Counted from the first letter of the stretch, positions 11,526 through 23,144 are shown. The stretch: DNA of 64,000 nt from Thalassia testudinum (GCA_037157565.1 JAZHRO010000002.1:37964501-38028500), one strand, 5' to 3'. Notes: generated by a model from the sequence alone, not told the origin. Made by a program: numbers and translations.

Positions 11526-13611
11526 GGTAGTCCCTTAGCAAAATTTTAAGGTTTTAACTTTGATTCCAGACCATGAAATCCTTTGATGCTCAAAAATTGT
11601 GATGTGTGCTTTTTTCTGTAGATTAGCTTAGAATATCGATAGTAGGCCTAAAGGTACTCAAGTACTAACCTAGATCCGAACCTGACCAGCTCTAGCCTCA
11701 ATTTGCCGCGAAGGTTTTTAAGGTCCACAGAAACTAACCTAAGGTTCGTTGAACTTCGCAGTAAAAACACCTGTGCTTGTAACATATTTTAGCCTCGATT
11801 CAGTTTGCAGTGCGTTTTTGTAGGAGAGAGATAGAGGAATTTTCTCTATTTTTGGAGAGTTTTCTCTCTCTTTTCTTTTTATTTTTAGCTTCAAATTGGC
11901 TTCACAACACGGTCTGTATTGGATTCCTAGTTCCCATCATCAATCCTCGAAGGGTCCCTGGCAATCGATGCTTTGAGATAGCACCGCCCATGGCAACCCC
12001 CAGAATCCTGACTTTCGAGATTTCAAGATAATCCCGCCCATGGTGTTCTGCAACTAAATCCAGACCCTGTCAATCAACATTTCAGGATAATGCCGCCCAT
12101 GGCATCTGAATCAGCACAGGGTGCTTACATGCCCCCAGTAGGATATGTAGATATCTTAGGAGACAAGCACCGAGTAGACGATATGTTATTGCACATCTTC
12201 GAGGGGAATTTCCCTCCTCTCCGCGCCGGGAATTCGTCCAAATCAACTTGTGTTGATTAGCAGCTCCTAATCTAGGCGAATTTTTCAGAACAACTTAAAC
12301 GCATTCACCTGATTTTGATACTTATGCTCACTGAACCAGACTATGTGTGGATTGGGGTGCTTAGGTTACCGAGTCCCGCAAACCAGAGGTCAGTTAACGA
12401 GGTCGAATACTCCTTAAGCCTTAGACCTAATACTTAAACTTCGCATTTTCTTGAACCTCTTGAGGACTATCTAGATCTTAGTGGGTACTTGAATGTTTAA
12501 GCCTAGGATTATTGCCCAAGAGGCCTAAAATCAGCGTTCCTACTAATCTCTTCTTGTTTCATTAGTACTGTTTCTTTCTTTTCATTTTCTTTCTTTTGAT
12601 ATTATCTAAAACTAAGTTAATTCCTTAATTTCTTACTAATGACTATCTCTTTTTCTTTTCTTTTCAACTTGTGCCCCTTTTTTGACATTTTTAACTTCTC
12701 CCCTTTTTCTCCTCAAAACTGATGTGCCATCAAAATTTTCTCTCCTCTCTTTTTTTGTTCTTTTTTCAAGAGTTTTTTCATTTTTTTAGTATTTTTGGAA
12801 TATGTGATTTTTTTGTGAGAACCCTTCCGAACTTTGATTTTTTGCATGTTTACACTTTACCACCCCTCCATGCCTAAGTTTTGCAAAATCCTCACTGTAA
12901 ACGAAGGGTGTGAAACATTTTTGGGTTCAAGAATTAGAATAGGATTATCGGGTGGGCAAACGGGTAAGGATGACTGTTGCGGATGATTTCAAACTTTGGC
13001 ACGTGTACCAAAGGTGGGATCGACTATTCTAAAACCAAACTAAGGGTGCAATAGACATGAAGTACAGAAGGATAATCAGAAGGTTCTCGATTTTTGGAAT
13101 GACGGGTTGCCTCCCGTTAAGCCTAAATTCAACATCTTTAGCCTAGCGGAAAATGGTCTAGAGAAGGAGTGGTCAAATCAGATGAGTTTTGCAGAACAAG
13201 CACCTTGATCAAAAGCCTGGTTAGTCCAACCAGGTGCTTGTTCAGATCAACAGGCTGATGATGCAGCCCAAACCCAATCAATTTGGTGGGTTGATAAAGG
13301 TAGATCAAGAGATGTGGAACCCACCATATACTTTGTTACTCAAAAGGGTATGGAAGTGTATGGCTAGGGTTTGGCTAAGTCGAATCAGCCTGATCAGAGT
13401 AGGGATCCTCAAATGAAAAAGAATTAGTGGAGGATGTAGGAACCCTACAGGAGTGATCAAAGAACTATGGAGCGTGATTTGTAGTATGATCGATGTCCAA
13501 AACCCTATAAAGATGTGGAGGCGAATCATCTGCAATAGACTCAATAAGAGGGGAATCAGAATAGAAATTGAGTCCAGTTGCAGGTCGGGGTTGAAAATGG
13601 GTTTGAATAGG
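11526..13611 (-). other. Element B 3' non-coding tail
   Basis: The part up to about 12560 is the inverted copy of the tail of element A, including the GCCATGG cluster (about 11965-12110). Next come a CT-rich part (12640-12800) and a segment near 13090-13120 that matches the post-pol sequence of element C (31727-31745). The remainder (13130-13611) shows nothing I can name. Confidence 0.65.
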
Positions 13612-15104
13612 TTATGTATATGTAGAGAAAGTGGCACCAATAAGAATTGTGTATGAGAGCTCTTCTAATAAGGGTTCAATGGTGGGTTCATTAAGAGAGT
13701 CCTCATAGTAGCCATCAAATTCGAAGCTAAATGCCTGAAGAGTGCTTATAGGATAAAGAAAATCTAAGTTAGAAAAAGATTCGAATTTGGGATTGTAGTC
13801 ACTCTCGGCATTTTTTGTTTTTGATTCCTGAGGATTGAAAAGAAATAATTCCATCGCAATGGAACCTGATTTTGAATCAGTGATCTTGGGATTAGGGACC
13901 TCAGAGCCGGAGTCGAAGAATGGATCATGTGTGCTGAGGTCGTAGTTTGGATCGTAGTCATCAGGAAACATATGTTCTCCGAAATCATGGTAGGATTCGA
14001 AATTGTCGGAGAAATTGCGAGAATCAAGTTTTGAATTTGATTCAAGATCAGAGGTTCCACTACAGAATAAATCACAAGATGTAGATTCAGCAACCTGACT
14101 TGGGTCTAGCCTATTCATAGATTCCGAGCTTAAAAAAGTGTCCTTATTGGATCTGGACTCAAGTTCTTGGCTTGTAGGGAAGACCCAATCAAAACCCCAC
14201 TCTTCCAACTCGGATTCTGTATCGTAGATTGGCATGACTGCCGAAAAATCAATCTGTATCTCTGAGGATGTTGAAGAGGGACATTTATCAAATAAAGGCC
14301 CAAAATCATAGTCCCAATTCAAACTTTTATCTTCGTCATACGGGACCTTGTAATTATCCCAATAAGATTCAAATCCAGATTCTAGGCTAAGGATGTGGGT
14401 TGAATTACTAAAATCTAGTCAGAATTGCCTTTGGGGGTTACCTTATCAAGATAAGGGGTGGAATTTACACTTTCGAGAGGTTCTAATTCAATCTTATTAT
14501 TATAGGAGTTTAGGAATTCTATACTTGGGTTTTGGTTTTCTAGTGATGGCTCAAAATTGTGTTCTCCTACAATCAAGACCTCCCAACCTAATTCAAGATT
14601 AGGCATATCATATTTCATCTGGTTTGAGAATTCACAACAACCTTGTGTCTCAAACCCAGGAATTGGGAAATCATGTTGATCCTCAATATTATTCCAAAAT
14701 GTTTCATTAACTGTTTAGGGCATGTACAGGTATTTGTGATCGATAACTTGTTTCAACAATTTCATCATTTCTTTCCGTTTTTCAATATCATCTTGGTGTT
14801 TTTCCCAAAGTACAGAATTTGTCATACATTGGAGATATTCAAAGTTATGCAATTTTTCTATCTCGATGTATCCTATTATGAGAATATCCCGGGTTGATCC
14901 CTTTGTTGCTTCTGTTAATAATAATTGAGCACAGTTTATGATGAAGGTTGTTGTTGTTGATACATCAACCTGAATGTCTTCAATTGGTTTTGAGGTTTTG
15001 TAATCAATTTTATAAAATCTAAGGGCATCCTCAACCATTCTAACTTTCATGGATCTTTGTGATTCAAGTTTCTTTAATGGTTTTCTTAAGTAGCTAAGCT
15101 GCAT
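13612..15104 (-). pseudogene. Unknown acidic ORF of element B, broken by one stop and one frameshift
   Basis: I do not recognise this protein. On the minus strand it runs from an ATG at 15104 (MQLSYLRKPLKK) to a stop at 13612, about 497 codons if read through a stop at 14715-14717 and a one-base shift near 14430. Composition stays protein-like and similar on both sides of each break, which suggests a single former gene. The N-terminal ~130 residues are mixed and basic, with a Thr run and a KRKEMMKLLKQ helix. The rest is rich in Asp, Glu, Ser, Asn and Phe with many short DYDxNYD-like acidic stretches. No zinc knuckle, DTG/DSG, FMDD or DDE motif is visible. It starts about 1.17 kb from the PBS, where gag starts in element C (about 1.07 kb). 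It could be a captured host sequence or an accessory ORF like those of other long gypsy elements. Confidence 0.55.
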
Positions 15105-15232
15105 TTTTGAATCAGATGGTGGAATCAAGATGTAGAATCAAAATTCAAGTTTAAAATGAAGTGATTTCATCTGAAAGAGATTCCCAATGAAAATATGTGT
15201 GTGTGCTCTAAATAGAAGGGATGACGGACTGG

Positions 15233-15480
15233 ATGTGATATTGACCCAATCAAAACACCCAAAGATTTTTGTATGACTATAGAGGTTCAGGGTGGATGAT
15301 ACCCCTGGATCGGAAAGTCGTCCACCTGAGAATTACTTGGGCAGCTAAGAAGGGAGAGTCCCGCAAAGACCCCTACAAGGTAAAGCGCTCCCATGGGTTA
15401 CAGGGTTTCCCCCATCCGACATTCCTTGTCACTGAGGGTCTAGGTAGACTAGAATGGATAACTTGACCTCTTAAGTCTAC
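15233..15480 (-). other. Conserved leader block shared by elements B and C
   Basis: This part of the untranslated leader of B aligns nearly continuously with 36534-36780 of element C, although the coding regions beside it are unrelated. No long ORF on the minus strand accounts for it. A packaging or translation signal is possible but is inference. Confidence 0.65.
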
Positions 15481-16270
15481 CAGTTTTATGTCCTAATTTG
15501 TGTCTTTGTTCTCACTTGAATTAGCATTTGATTTAACTCCTGACTTAATTTGGAGGTTGGTTGGCCTACAATGTAGTCCAACTTTACCTGACCTGCCCTA
15601 AAGATGGCAGAATGACTCTAGGTCAAGACCTAGAAATCACCCTGATTTGACTCCCAGGTTATTAGGTCCAAGGATTTTAGGGTTCAAGTGAGTTTAGAGC
15701 TTAATTTTAGGATTTTTCTTGATTAGATTTTTTCAATCAAGGGTTTGGGTAGCACACAAATGCAGGTGGGTTTGTTTCCTTTTATGCAGGCAAGTGTGAC
15801 TAGCACACCAAAACCCTAACAATTGAAACCCTAATTGGTTCTATTTCCAAGTCCACTTTGATCTTCAAAATATGTTCTCCTTGGACTTCAAATAAGAAGT
15901 GCGTAGTCCAAGAAGATTAGAAATTAAGTGTAGTCCCTAATAGGTACAGGAAATTTGGGGTATGATCTTTAAACAAAATTGCTTCAACTTCAATGAGATT
16001 TGAAAAAATTTCACAAATCAAGAAACTTTCCTTTTAAATGAGAATTACTATGAAAAATAAGGCAGGTGGTTCTTAATTGATTGTTTCCTTTTTTGTCTTC
16101 CTAAGATTAAGAGGTTGATTAGGGAAGAATAGAGAAGGTACTTGCCCTGAAGTGGTTGATTTGCGTGAAGATCACCTCGTGAAGTACCTGGCAAAATCAC
16201 AATAAAGCAAATAGGGCAAGTTAATGCTCAAATATAATCAAATAATGTAGAGAATAGTGGTGAATTGTGC
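15481..16270 (-). other. Element B leader between PBS and conserved block
   Basis: Non-coding on inspection. It is AT-rich with short runs resembling the leader of element C (36790-37440), but more diverged. I see no gene here. Confidence 0.55.
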
Positions 16271-16293
16271 GTTGCTCCCCGGTAATGGTGCCA
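16271..16293 (-). promoter_or_regulatory. Primer binding site of element B (decayed tRNA-Asp site)
   Basis: On the minus strand it reads TGGCACCATTACCGGGGA, the same as the tRNA-Asp site of element C except for three G/C to A/T changes. It sits 3 bp inside the LTR, which identifies 16297-19006 as the 5' LTR. Confidence 0.85.
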
Positions 16294-16296
16294 AAA

Positions 16297-19006
16297 TGTT
16301 AATCGTGCTAAATCGGGTGTTAAAAGTGTTGCGTTGTATTACAGCCGAAATAACGTTCAAAACAAATATAATTTTATTACTCAAAAATGTTTCGAGGTCA
16401 AACACAGGGAGCAAATTGAATTTACACACTAATCTCAACAATAAATGCAAATTAAACACATAATACTACTCAAAATCTAATTAGGAGTGTAGAGCATGAG
16501 TATATGAAGAGTAAAAAGAAATTTAAATAAAATAATGGAGAGCATATGAAAATCAGACGTCTGATTTTGCAATCAGACGTCTTAAATGACTTGTGCTACA
16601 GTCCCTTTCTTCTTCTGATTTCTCTGATTCTTCTTCTTCACTTCTTTTTCTCTTAGCTTTTCGTCCTCTTCCTTTCTTCTTCTTCAGCTTCTGTCTTTGG
16701 CTTCTTCTTCTCCTCTCTTCTGCCTTGGCTTCCTTCTTCTTTCTATGCATTTGGCCTTCTCTTCCTCTGAGGTCCTGTTTCTCTTCTTCTCTTCTTCTGC
16801 CTGACCTCCTCTTCTTCCTCTGAATTGGCTAAGTGTTGGAGCAATCTCTTCAGAGCAAAACCCCCCTAACCCCACGCAGCTCTCCTCTCTCCTCTCTTTT
16901 CTATTTCAGTCTCGCTCTCCCAAAGCCTTTAGCCGGTTGGGTAATCGGACCTAACGCAGACCCGGGTCCAGACTCACCGGCGTGTGTTGTAAGCGAGGAG
17001 TGTAAGGTCAAGTTGGGTAGTCGGGTTGGCCAGGTCCACGTATTAGGTGTCGCGGACGAGTCCAGTGAAGGGGGGGAGGACCTCACCCTCAGTGTTGGAG
17101 GCGAAGAGCCTACAACACTATTTCAATTTATGCGTGTGAAGGAAAATTTCCACTTCCGAGGTAGGACTAAATGTCCCACATTCCTTTTGCTTACCGCAGT
17201 AGCAGGGTGTTGGCCAAATTGAAGGGGTTGCGACTGCTGGAGCCTTTGCTTGAGGGCTTGGACACCTGCGCACCTTAAGTCCGCACAGCCTAGGACTATC
17301 CCTTGGAGCAGAGCAGGATCTGGAGCAAAGCAGCAAGCTCGAAGCTTTGGCAGCAATGGCGGCCGTCATCCTGCTACCTGAAATCAAGAGAACGGCCTTT
17401 CGGCCACGTCAAATCATTTAGGGACAGTCGCCGAAGCACGGTGAATGTGATGGGAGTGGTTTTGTGGCATGTGGGTGCCTGTGGTGGCGTGCCTAGGTCA
17501 CATTATGTGCGTGTGAGTGGGTGTGTTCGGTGAGGTGTTTTGGTGAGTGGCATGGTGAGTGGAGTGAGGGGAAGTCATCAAGGAGATGAGGCGGAGGTCG
17601 TAGGGTGGTCGGTAAGGTGGATGGAGGTGTGTAGCGACAGAAACACCTCGCCGGAGGTATCGCCGGAGATGGAGGAGGCGAAGGTGTTTGGTGGCGTCAG
17701 TGGTTGGTTTTGGGAAATAAAGAGAGGGGGAGAAAGTGTGAGAGAGAGGGAATATAAGACCTACCTCTAAGGGACGAAAAGTATAGGAATCCCATGCCGA
17801 TATGGTTGCCGGACGTGGGGAAGATGAAGCCTCCGTAGATGAGGCTGCAGCGAAGACGAGGTAGGGACAGCGTCGGCCGATATTGCGCGACGCGGAAGAC
17901 TGTGGTGGAGATAACCCGAGCACTGGTATTGTGGTTGGGCAATGAGAGAGCTAGGGAGAAACTGTCGGAGCTTGCAGAGGGTTGTGGCTGGAGGGGAGAG
18001 AGGAATGTGAGGGAATCTAGCCCAATTTCAAGCTGAGAACTTCGATTTTGATCTAGGGCTTCTTAAATAGATCATTAGTGAGGGATTTGTGCTTGGAAGC
18101 CAAGCTTCCAAGTAAGGAAAACTCACCGGAGATGGAAGCTTCAAGAGTCCCAAATCTCTTATGCGTTCGCATGAGAGATTGGGAAGGAATCAGTGCTTAT
18201 GGACAGGTTCATAATGGAGGGATTTTCTCAGAGAATCTCCCTTCCAATTTTGGAGGGGATTCCCTGAGCAATCAAGGAGAAATCTCATTTCAAAGCTCGC
18301 CGGAGTAGGATTCCTCCGCGATAATGGCCGAGGGATCCACTTGTGAAGACGAAGAGAAAGATAGGGGGCTATTTGTAAGGGTTTTTGAAAGTTAGGGGTA
18401 GAAATGTAATTAGACAAATCCTTTTTGCAAACTAGGTCAAGATGAGTTCCCCTTAGGTCCAAATTTTGGTACAAACCTAATTTGGACCTAAGAAATCCAA
18501 TGGTGAAGTTGAATTTTTGTTTTGACCACGTTTGACTGTGAAATTTATGCAAAAACCTAAATTAGGGTAAATATCTGTCTGAGACCCTATTCTTGGTCAA
18601 GTTGGGTTCCAATGGCAAAATTGAAGGTATTAAACCCTAGAAAATATTTTTCTGTGAATTTTAGATTATTTAGGTGAATTTTATTCTGACCAGAACCTTG
18701 GTTAATCAAGTAGGTCTATTTCTAGGATTTCAAGAAGTCATTTAATTCACAGAACATACACAAACACTTTTCTGTTAAATCCAACCTACTTGTTATCTTA
18801 TTAAGACCATTTGACCTTTATTTAGCCCTTGAAAAAACCTGTAGCTGTACTGCATTGGTAAAATTATAGTTTTACCCCTTGTTTCTTGTGTTTCTCTCAG
18901 AAAGGTTATGCAGTGAATTATGACCTTCAGTTGGTTATGTAGGAGCATTTATTCTCTTCATTAGGTCAAAATGAGCTAGTTAAGGCTTATGATGGTGTTC
19001 CCATCA
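16297..19006 (-). repeat. Element B 5' LTR (right)
   Basis: A 2710-bp block from TGTTAATCG to CCCATCA, aligning with 6043-8733. It contains the two-unit module AGACGTCT at 16555 and 16575 (20 bp apart), a CT-rich block (16600-16860), and on the minus strand a TATTTAAG promoter-like site near 18065, about 940 bp from the LTR start. The short open frames in it are shadows of CT-rich DNA. Confidence 0.87.
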
Positions 19007-20262
19007 ATGCCCTAACCTCCCTCTTCCTCTCCGTCTCTCTCTCCGGAGCTATTCGCTTCTCCGGCACCGGCAACACCATAACCGGCACCCCCTCTACCCT
19101 ACTTCATCCGCTAGCTACCCAGATCGACACCTCATCTTCCACTCTTCATTTCTAGACATTCACAACTTCGTTTCGACCGCCGACTCGCCCGACCACCCTT
19201 CATCTTCCACCTCGCTGGCATACCTCCAGCAAGCTCATACGGCCACTACGCTCCACCAACCTGGCCGCTGTTCATTCCTACACCTTCGCCTTGTTCCAGA
19301 GAGCAAAAGCCCTTTGGTATTCGAGGCCATTAGCCTCTCCAACGCTCCATCGAACGCACCCACTCTCATGCACACAGTCCAACTTCGCCATGCACGCACA
19401 GACCTTGCCACGCCACACAACCTCCATCGTTGCATTCGCCGTGGTCCGCCGAAGGTCCTGAGCAAGTTTAATTGAGCCGCGAGGCCGTTTGCTTGATTTC
19501 AGGTGTAATACCTCCTCCACCATTGACGAAAAGTTTTAAGAAGCTTCGAGCTCTCTCTAGGCCTTGTTTGCCCCAGGTAGAAGTCCCAGGTTGCGCGGAA
19601 ACAACACACGAACTCATCCAGGTGGTCAATTGGATGCATTGACCACGCTAGCTGAGGCAATTGGAGGAAGATGTGCTACTGCAGACACGCGAGCGAAGCG
19701 GGAGCAAATAGTCCCATAACGGAAACAGAAGAAGCGGCGCACACGCATATATTGAATTTGTTAATAGGGCTTATCGCCTCCAAACACAAGGTGAGGTCCC
19801 TCTCACCCACGCACACCTGCGCCTTGTCCGCGACACCTAACCCACGGACCTAGTGCACCCGATCCGCCTAAGCCTTCACTCCTCAGCTGCAACCACGCCC
19901 GCAGCCCTAGACCTGGGTATGCGCCTACCCGACTACCCGACTATACCCTGAAAGGCCCTGGGAGGGCGAAGCCTAAGAAGAGAGAAAGAGAGAGAGATTG
20001 CGCAGATAGGGGGAGGGTTTTGCTGCAGATAGAAATGGCTAACACTTAGCCGTTTGAAGAACCTTCCCCCTCTGTGTGAAGAAGGAGAATAGAGAAAGGA
20101 AGAAGGAAAGAAGAAGGGCCAAAGGCAGAAGAAGAAGAGTTACAGAGAAGGAAAGAAGAAAAGAAGAAGCAAAGGAATAAAGATAGAGAAGAGAAGAGAA
20201 GAGAAAGAGAAAAGCAGAAGAAGAAGAAGAAGAAGAAGAAGAAGAAGAAACAAAGAAAGAAC
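19007..20262 (+). repeat. Element A 3' LTR, second piece
   Basis: Resumes LTR A after the duplicated ATGCC. The segment 19740-19860 (GCGCACACGCATATATTGAATTT and following text) aligns, inverted, with 17000-17130 of B's LTR. The end is a GA-rich tract (20055-20255) equivalent to the CT-rich block of B. At about 20262 the sequence switches abruptly to the 3' tail of another copy, so the LTR's own 3' end is missing. Confidence 0.75.
20215..20250. repeat. (AAG)n microsatellite
   Basis: About a dozen AAG units at the end of the GA-rich part of LTR A, immediately before the breakpoint with complex D. It is a likely site of slippage or illegitimate recombination. Confidence 0.85.
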
Positions 20263-20419
20263 CATGCTAAAACATAAGGGATTAATGGCGAATACCGACC
20301 ATAGGCATCTTGGATTTGGTTTGAGATTTAAACACTCAAGTACTTGTCAAGATCCTAATTTATCCTCAAAAGGTTAAGGAAAATGCAAAGCTTATCTATT
20401 AGGTCTAAGGCTTAGGGAT
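20263..20419 (+). other. Complex D first 3' tail, left fragment
   Basis: Matches 41434-41585, which belongs to the tail of the second copy. It continues at 23145 after solo LTR F2; GGGAT (20415-20419) is duplicated at 23145-23149. Confidence 0.78.
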
Positions 20420-23144
20420 TGAAACGACTCGCTATCCTTTTGGGCTATTTAAGACGTCTGGATTAGCCGTCAGACGTCTGTCCAGACGTCTGGAAAGAGG
20501 GTTGGACGTGTGAAAGTAAAAGAACCGTACCTTGTATTCTTTTTCCGCTCATGCACATACGCACACACCTCTCCCTCCATTACTCCATTCCCTAACCCTC
20601 TCCTATTTAATCCCCACTCCCCCCCCCCCCCCCACGCCACTCTCTCCATCTCCATCGACCACCACCTTCATCCTTCTCTCCTGCCAGCCGCCACCTTCCT
20701 TCCAGCCACCAGCATGGTGTGTGGCGAGGAAGAAGAGAGGGACGGGATGAGGAGGAGAGGGGAGCTCGAGAGGAGCTCACGAGGGTGCCGCGAGAGTATG
20801 GGAGGAGCTCGGAGGAGCTTGTGCACGAGGAGGAGGAGCTCACAAAGGTGGGCTTCGTGGCCTCCTGAAGCTGCCGGCGTAGCAGTCACGGGTGGTGTGA
20901 AGGGGCCGCGCAGATGAGAAGGCTTGCGAGAGTTCTGTGTATTGGACATTTTCCAGTATCAAACGTCTAGAGCATCTCCCAAATGTATGGAGTAGCAAAA
21001 GGATGTCCGGAGCTAAAGCCGGATGTCTAAAATCACGCTCAGTGCCAAGGTACCTACTTCTGTGCAGTTTACGGCCATGCAGGCCTTACCGTAGAGATTG
21101 TCCAGCCATTTTTACATCTACACGTACGTACGCAAGGGGCAGGGAGTTGGAAAGGTGTGGGGTGCACCCTTCGAGGTGCTTTTAGATGTCTAGACACGTC
21201 GCCAGACGTCTGACAGTACCTCCAGATGACCGGAAGGAGATTCCGACGTCTAGAACTACCTCAGACAATCGCGGAAGGGTCCAAATGTTCGAGGTAGCCA
21301 CAGGAAACCCAGGGTGGGTATTGACATCTTTTAAGACGTCTAGGATTAGACCCAGACGTCTGATTTTGGACAGTGTGAGTGTTTTTGGCCAGTTTAAGGC
21401 TTAAACGAAATCGGATTTCCGCAAATGAACTATCGTTGTTTTTCGCTTGAGTTTCTCTACGAGTTAGTGTCACTTGTATATGATTTTGGACTCGTTTGAT
21501 GAGGTTGGTTAATTGCATAGGTCTCCAGCCAGTCGAGTACGCAGGAGTCGCGGAGGCGATGGGATCTGCGATCCGAGCCCCCATTCCTCCCATGTTTGCC
21601 GGTAGAGTGGTTTACATTAATATTATGATTTAAATAAATGAACTGTATGTTTAGAATAACTTGAATGAACCCTAGGATGAGAATGAACTCTAGGGTAAGA
21701 ACAAATGAGTATGGCTTGAGCTATGCTGTATACTTGAGATGCATGTAGAACCCTAGGATGAGAATGAACCCTAGGGTAGGAACAAATGAGTAGGGTTGAG
21801 CTACACTGTTTACTTGAGATGCATGTAAAACTTTAAATGCTAGCAAATGTATTGGTTATTTTAATGTGATGTCTTGTCAGTTAGAAAATCATGAGCTTCC
21901 TGTTTTAAGAATGGAATCGGAAATGTAAATAGAGAGATCTGAAAGTTTGGAATATGAAACAAAAGGAATACCAGCATGAACCCTATGGGGAATTAGGAGG
22001 AAAACTCCTGTATACAGGAAGTGAGCTGGCCCTTATGTACGCGGTACCAAGGAGAGCTACTGTTCCTTCAGTGTAGCAGAGTACTAGCTGCCTATTGGGT
22101 TGAGCCCTAGGGTCAGGCCTAGACACTTTACTCCAACTCTGTTTGGCCCTCGTGTACGTGGTACTGGGGTGAGCTACTTAGTGTAGGGAGGGAGCTAGCC
22201 GCTCCAGGGGGCCTAGGGTTAGGACTAGCCTCCCAACATCGACTCTTTTTAGGCCCAGTGGGAAAATCGGGATAGTCGAACGAGGGTACACAGACTGTGG
22301 AGAGGCGAGACCCCTATTCTGTTCTATTCTGAGAGGGCAAGGCCTTGTATTATTCTGTGTTGTACCTTTAGGCGTACCCTCTAGCGGAAACGACTGACCG
22401 CGTGCCATTGCGGGATAGCTACCCGTGCGTTTATCATGCGTACCGTAGTCATCGCTACGTCGCGACTATGACATCGGGGTGGTTGATTTATTACCACAAG
22501 GGACTCTCCTGGACAGGAGAGCACCACGTGTACCTCCTACATAATGGAAAAGACTGCAATCAAGATTGTTCCCGTAGGGAACAGGTCAGATCAAGAAATG
22601 ATTTAAGTGAATAAAGGAACAACAAATTAGAAGTACTTGGTTGAACTAAATGAAAATGGATAGTTACTTAATTGCATTAATTAATAGCTTGTCTTAATTA
22701 CATGTAAATGGCTAAATTACCACTCTACTCAGCGTTCGCATACTCCGAAAATTTTTTTATAACCTTATTCAGGTCAGGAGTTGAGTAGTTAGCATCACCG
22801 GCTACAGAGGAAGCTGGACCTAGTCGAGCCCAGCCTTAGCTATGTTTCTTACTGTTTCCCTAACTTCTATTGTAGTAGTGAGTATTTTTGTTCTATGAAA
22901 TACTGTTTCAGTTACTTTTCCGCTGTACTTCCCTCTGTCATAGTTGTGATGGCCTATAATATTGATAGCCTATTCGCTCTGTTTCTTTTACTGTCTCTTG
23001 TTTTTTTTCTGCTTAATTACATTACATGAGTGGATGTGAATTATTTCTTGCTTTTGGTTATTTCTCGTTGGAAGACTAGGTCTTGGGATTAGTCGAGGCG
23101 GATCAATCTTGGGTCCTGTAGGGATCTGGGATCGGGTCATAACA
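20420..23144 (-). mobile_element. Solo LTR F2, same family as F1
   Basis: A 2725-bp block from TGAAACGACTC to GGGTCATAACA with GGGAT duplicated on both sides. It aligns with F1 in its right two thirds (for example 23060-23144 with 11420-11499). There is no coding interior. On the minus strand TTATAAAAAAATT near 22757 is a TATA candidate about 385 bp from the TGTTATGACCC end. It also holds a poly-C run near 20620-20632, AGACGTCT arrays, and a duplicated ~100-bp unit (about 22030-22260). GA/CT-rich open frames around 20510-20950 have no recognisable protein features. Confidence 0.82.
20452..21361. repeat. 20-bp-period AGACGTCT arrays in F2
   Basis: Unit starts, exact or variant: 20452, 20472 (plus 20484); 20959, 20979, 20999, 21019; 21184, 21204, 21224, 21244, 21263, 21283; 21334, 21354. 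Within groups the spacing is 20 bp except one step of 19. Six are exact AGACGTCT (20452, 20472, 20484, 21204, 21334, 21354). Confidence 0.8.

Larger units (their letters stand above)
6043..19006 (-). mobile_element. Element B: non-autonomous Athila-like retrotransposon
   Basis: Two related ~2.7-kb LTRs (6043-8733 plus 11505; 16297-19006) bound a ~4.8-kb interior read on the minus strand. The order from the right is LTR, PBS (16271-16293), leader, unknown ORF (13612-15104), non-coding tail and polypurine tract (11506-11525). It inserted into the LTR of element A with a 5-bp duplication (ACGCC/ATGCC). I find no gag, protease, RT, RNase H or integrase, so it must have depended on proteins from related elements. 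Solo LTR F1 later landed at its left LTR/PPT junction. Confidence 0.88.
1..20262 (+). mobile_element. Element A: Athila-like Ty3/gypsy retrotransposon, 5' part outside window, 3' LTR split by element B
   Basis: Order seen on the + strand: end of protease, RT, RNase H, integrase (1-3388), a long non-coding tail (3389-4867), a polypurine tract (4868-4888), and an LTR starting TGATGG at 4889. The LTR stops at 6042, where element B begins, and resumes at 19007 just after B ends. Sequence after 19007 matches the part of B's LTR expected next, in inverse orientation. The LTR breaks off at about 20262 in a GA-rich tract and never reaches a CA end. The lineage call rests on the FMDD form of the RT catalytic motif, the integrase C-terminus and the tail shared with element C, whose gag carries Athila-type motifs. 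Confidence 0.88.

Noticed and set aside
20510..20949. Overlapping open frames in F2
   Set aside because: Poly-C and GA-rich LTR sequence with no counterpart frame in F1.
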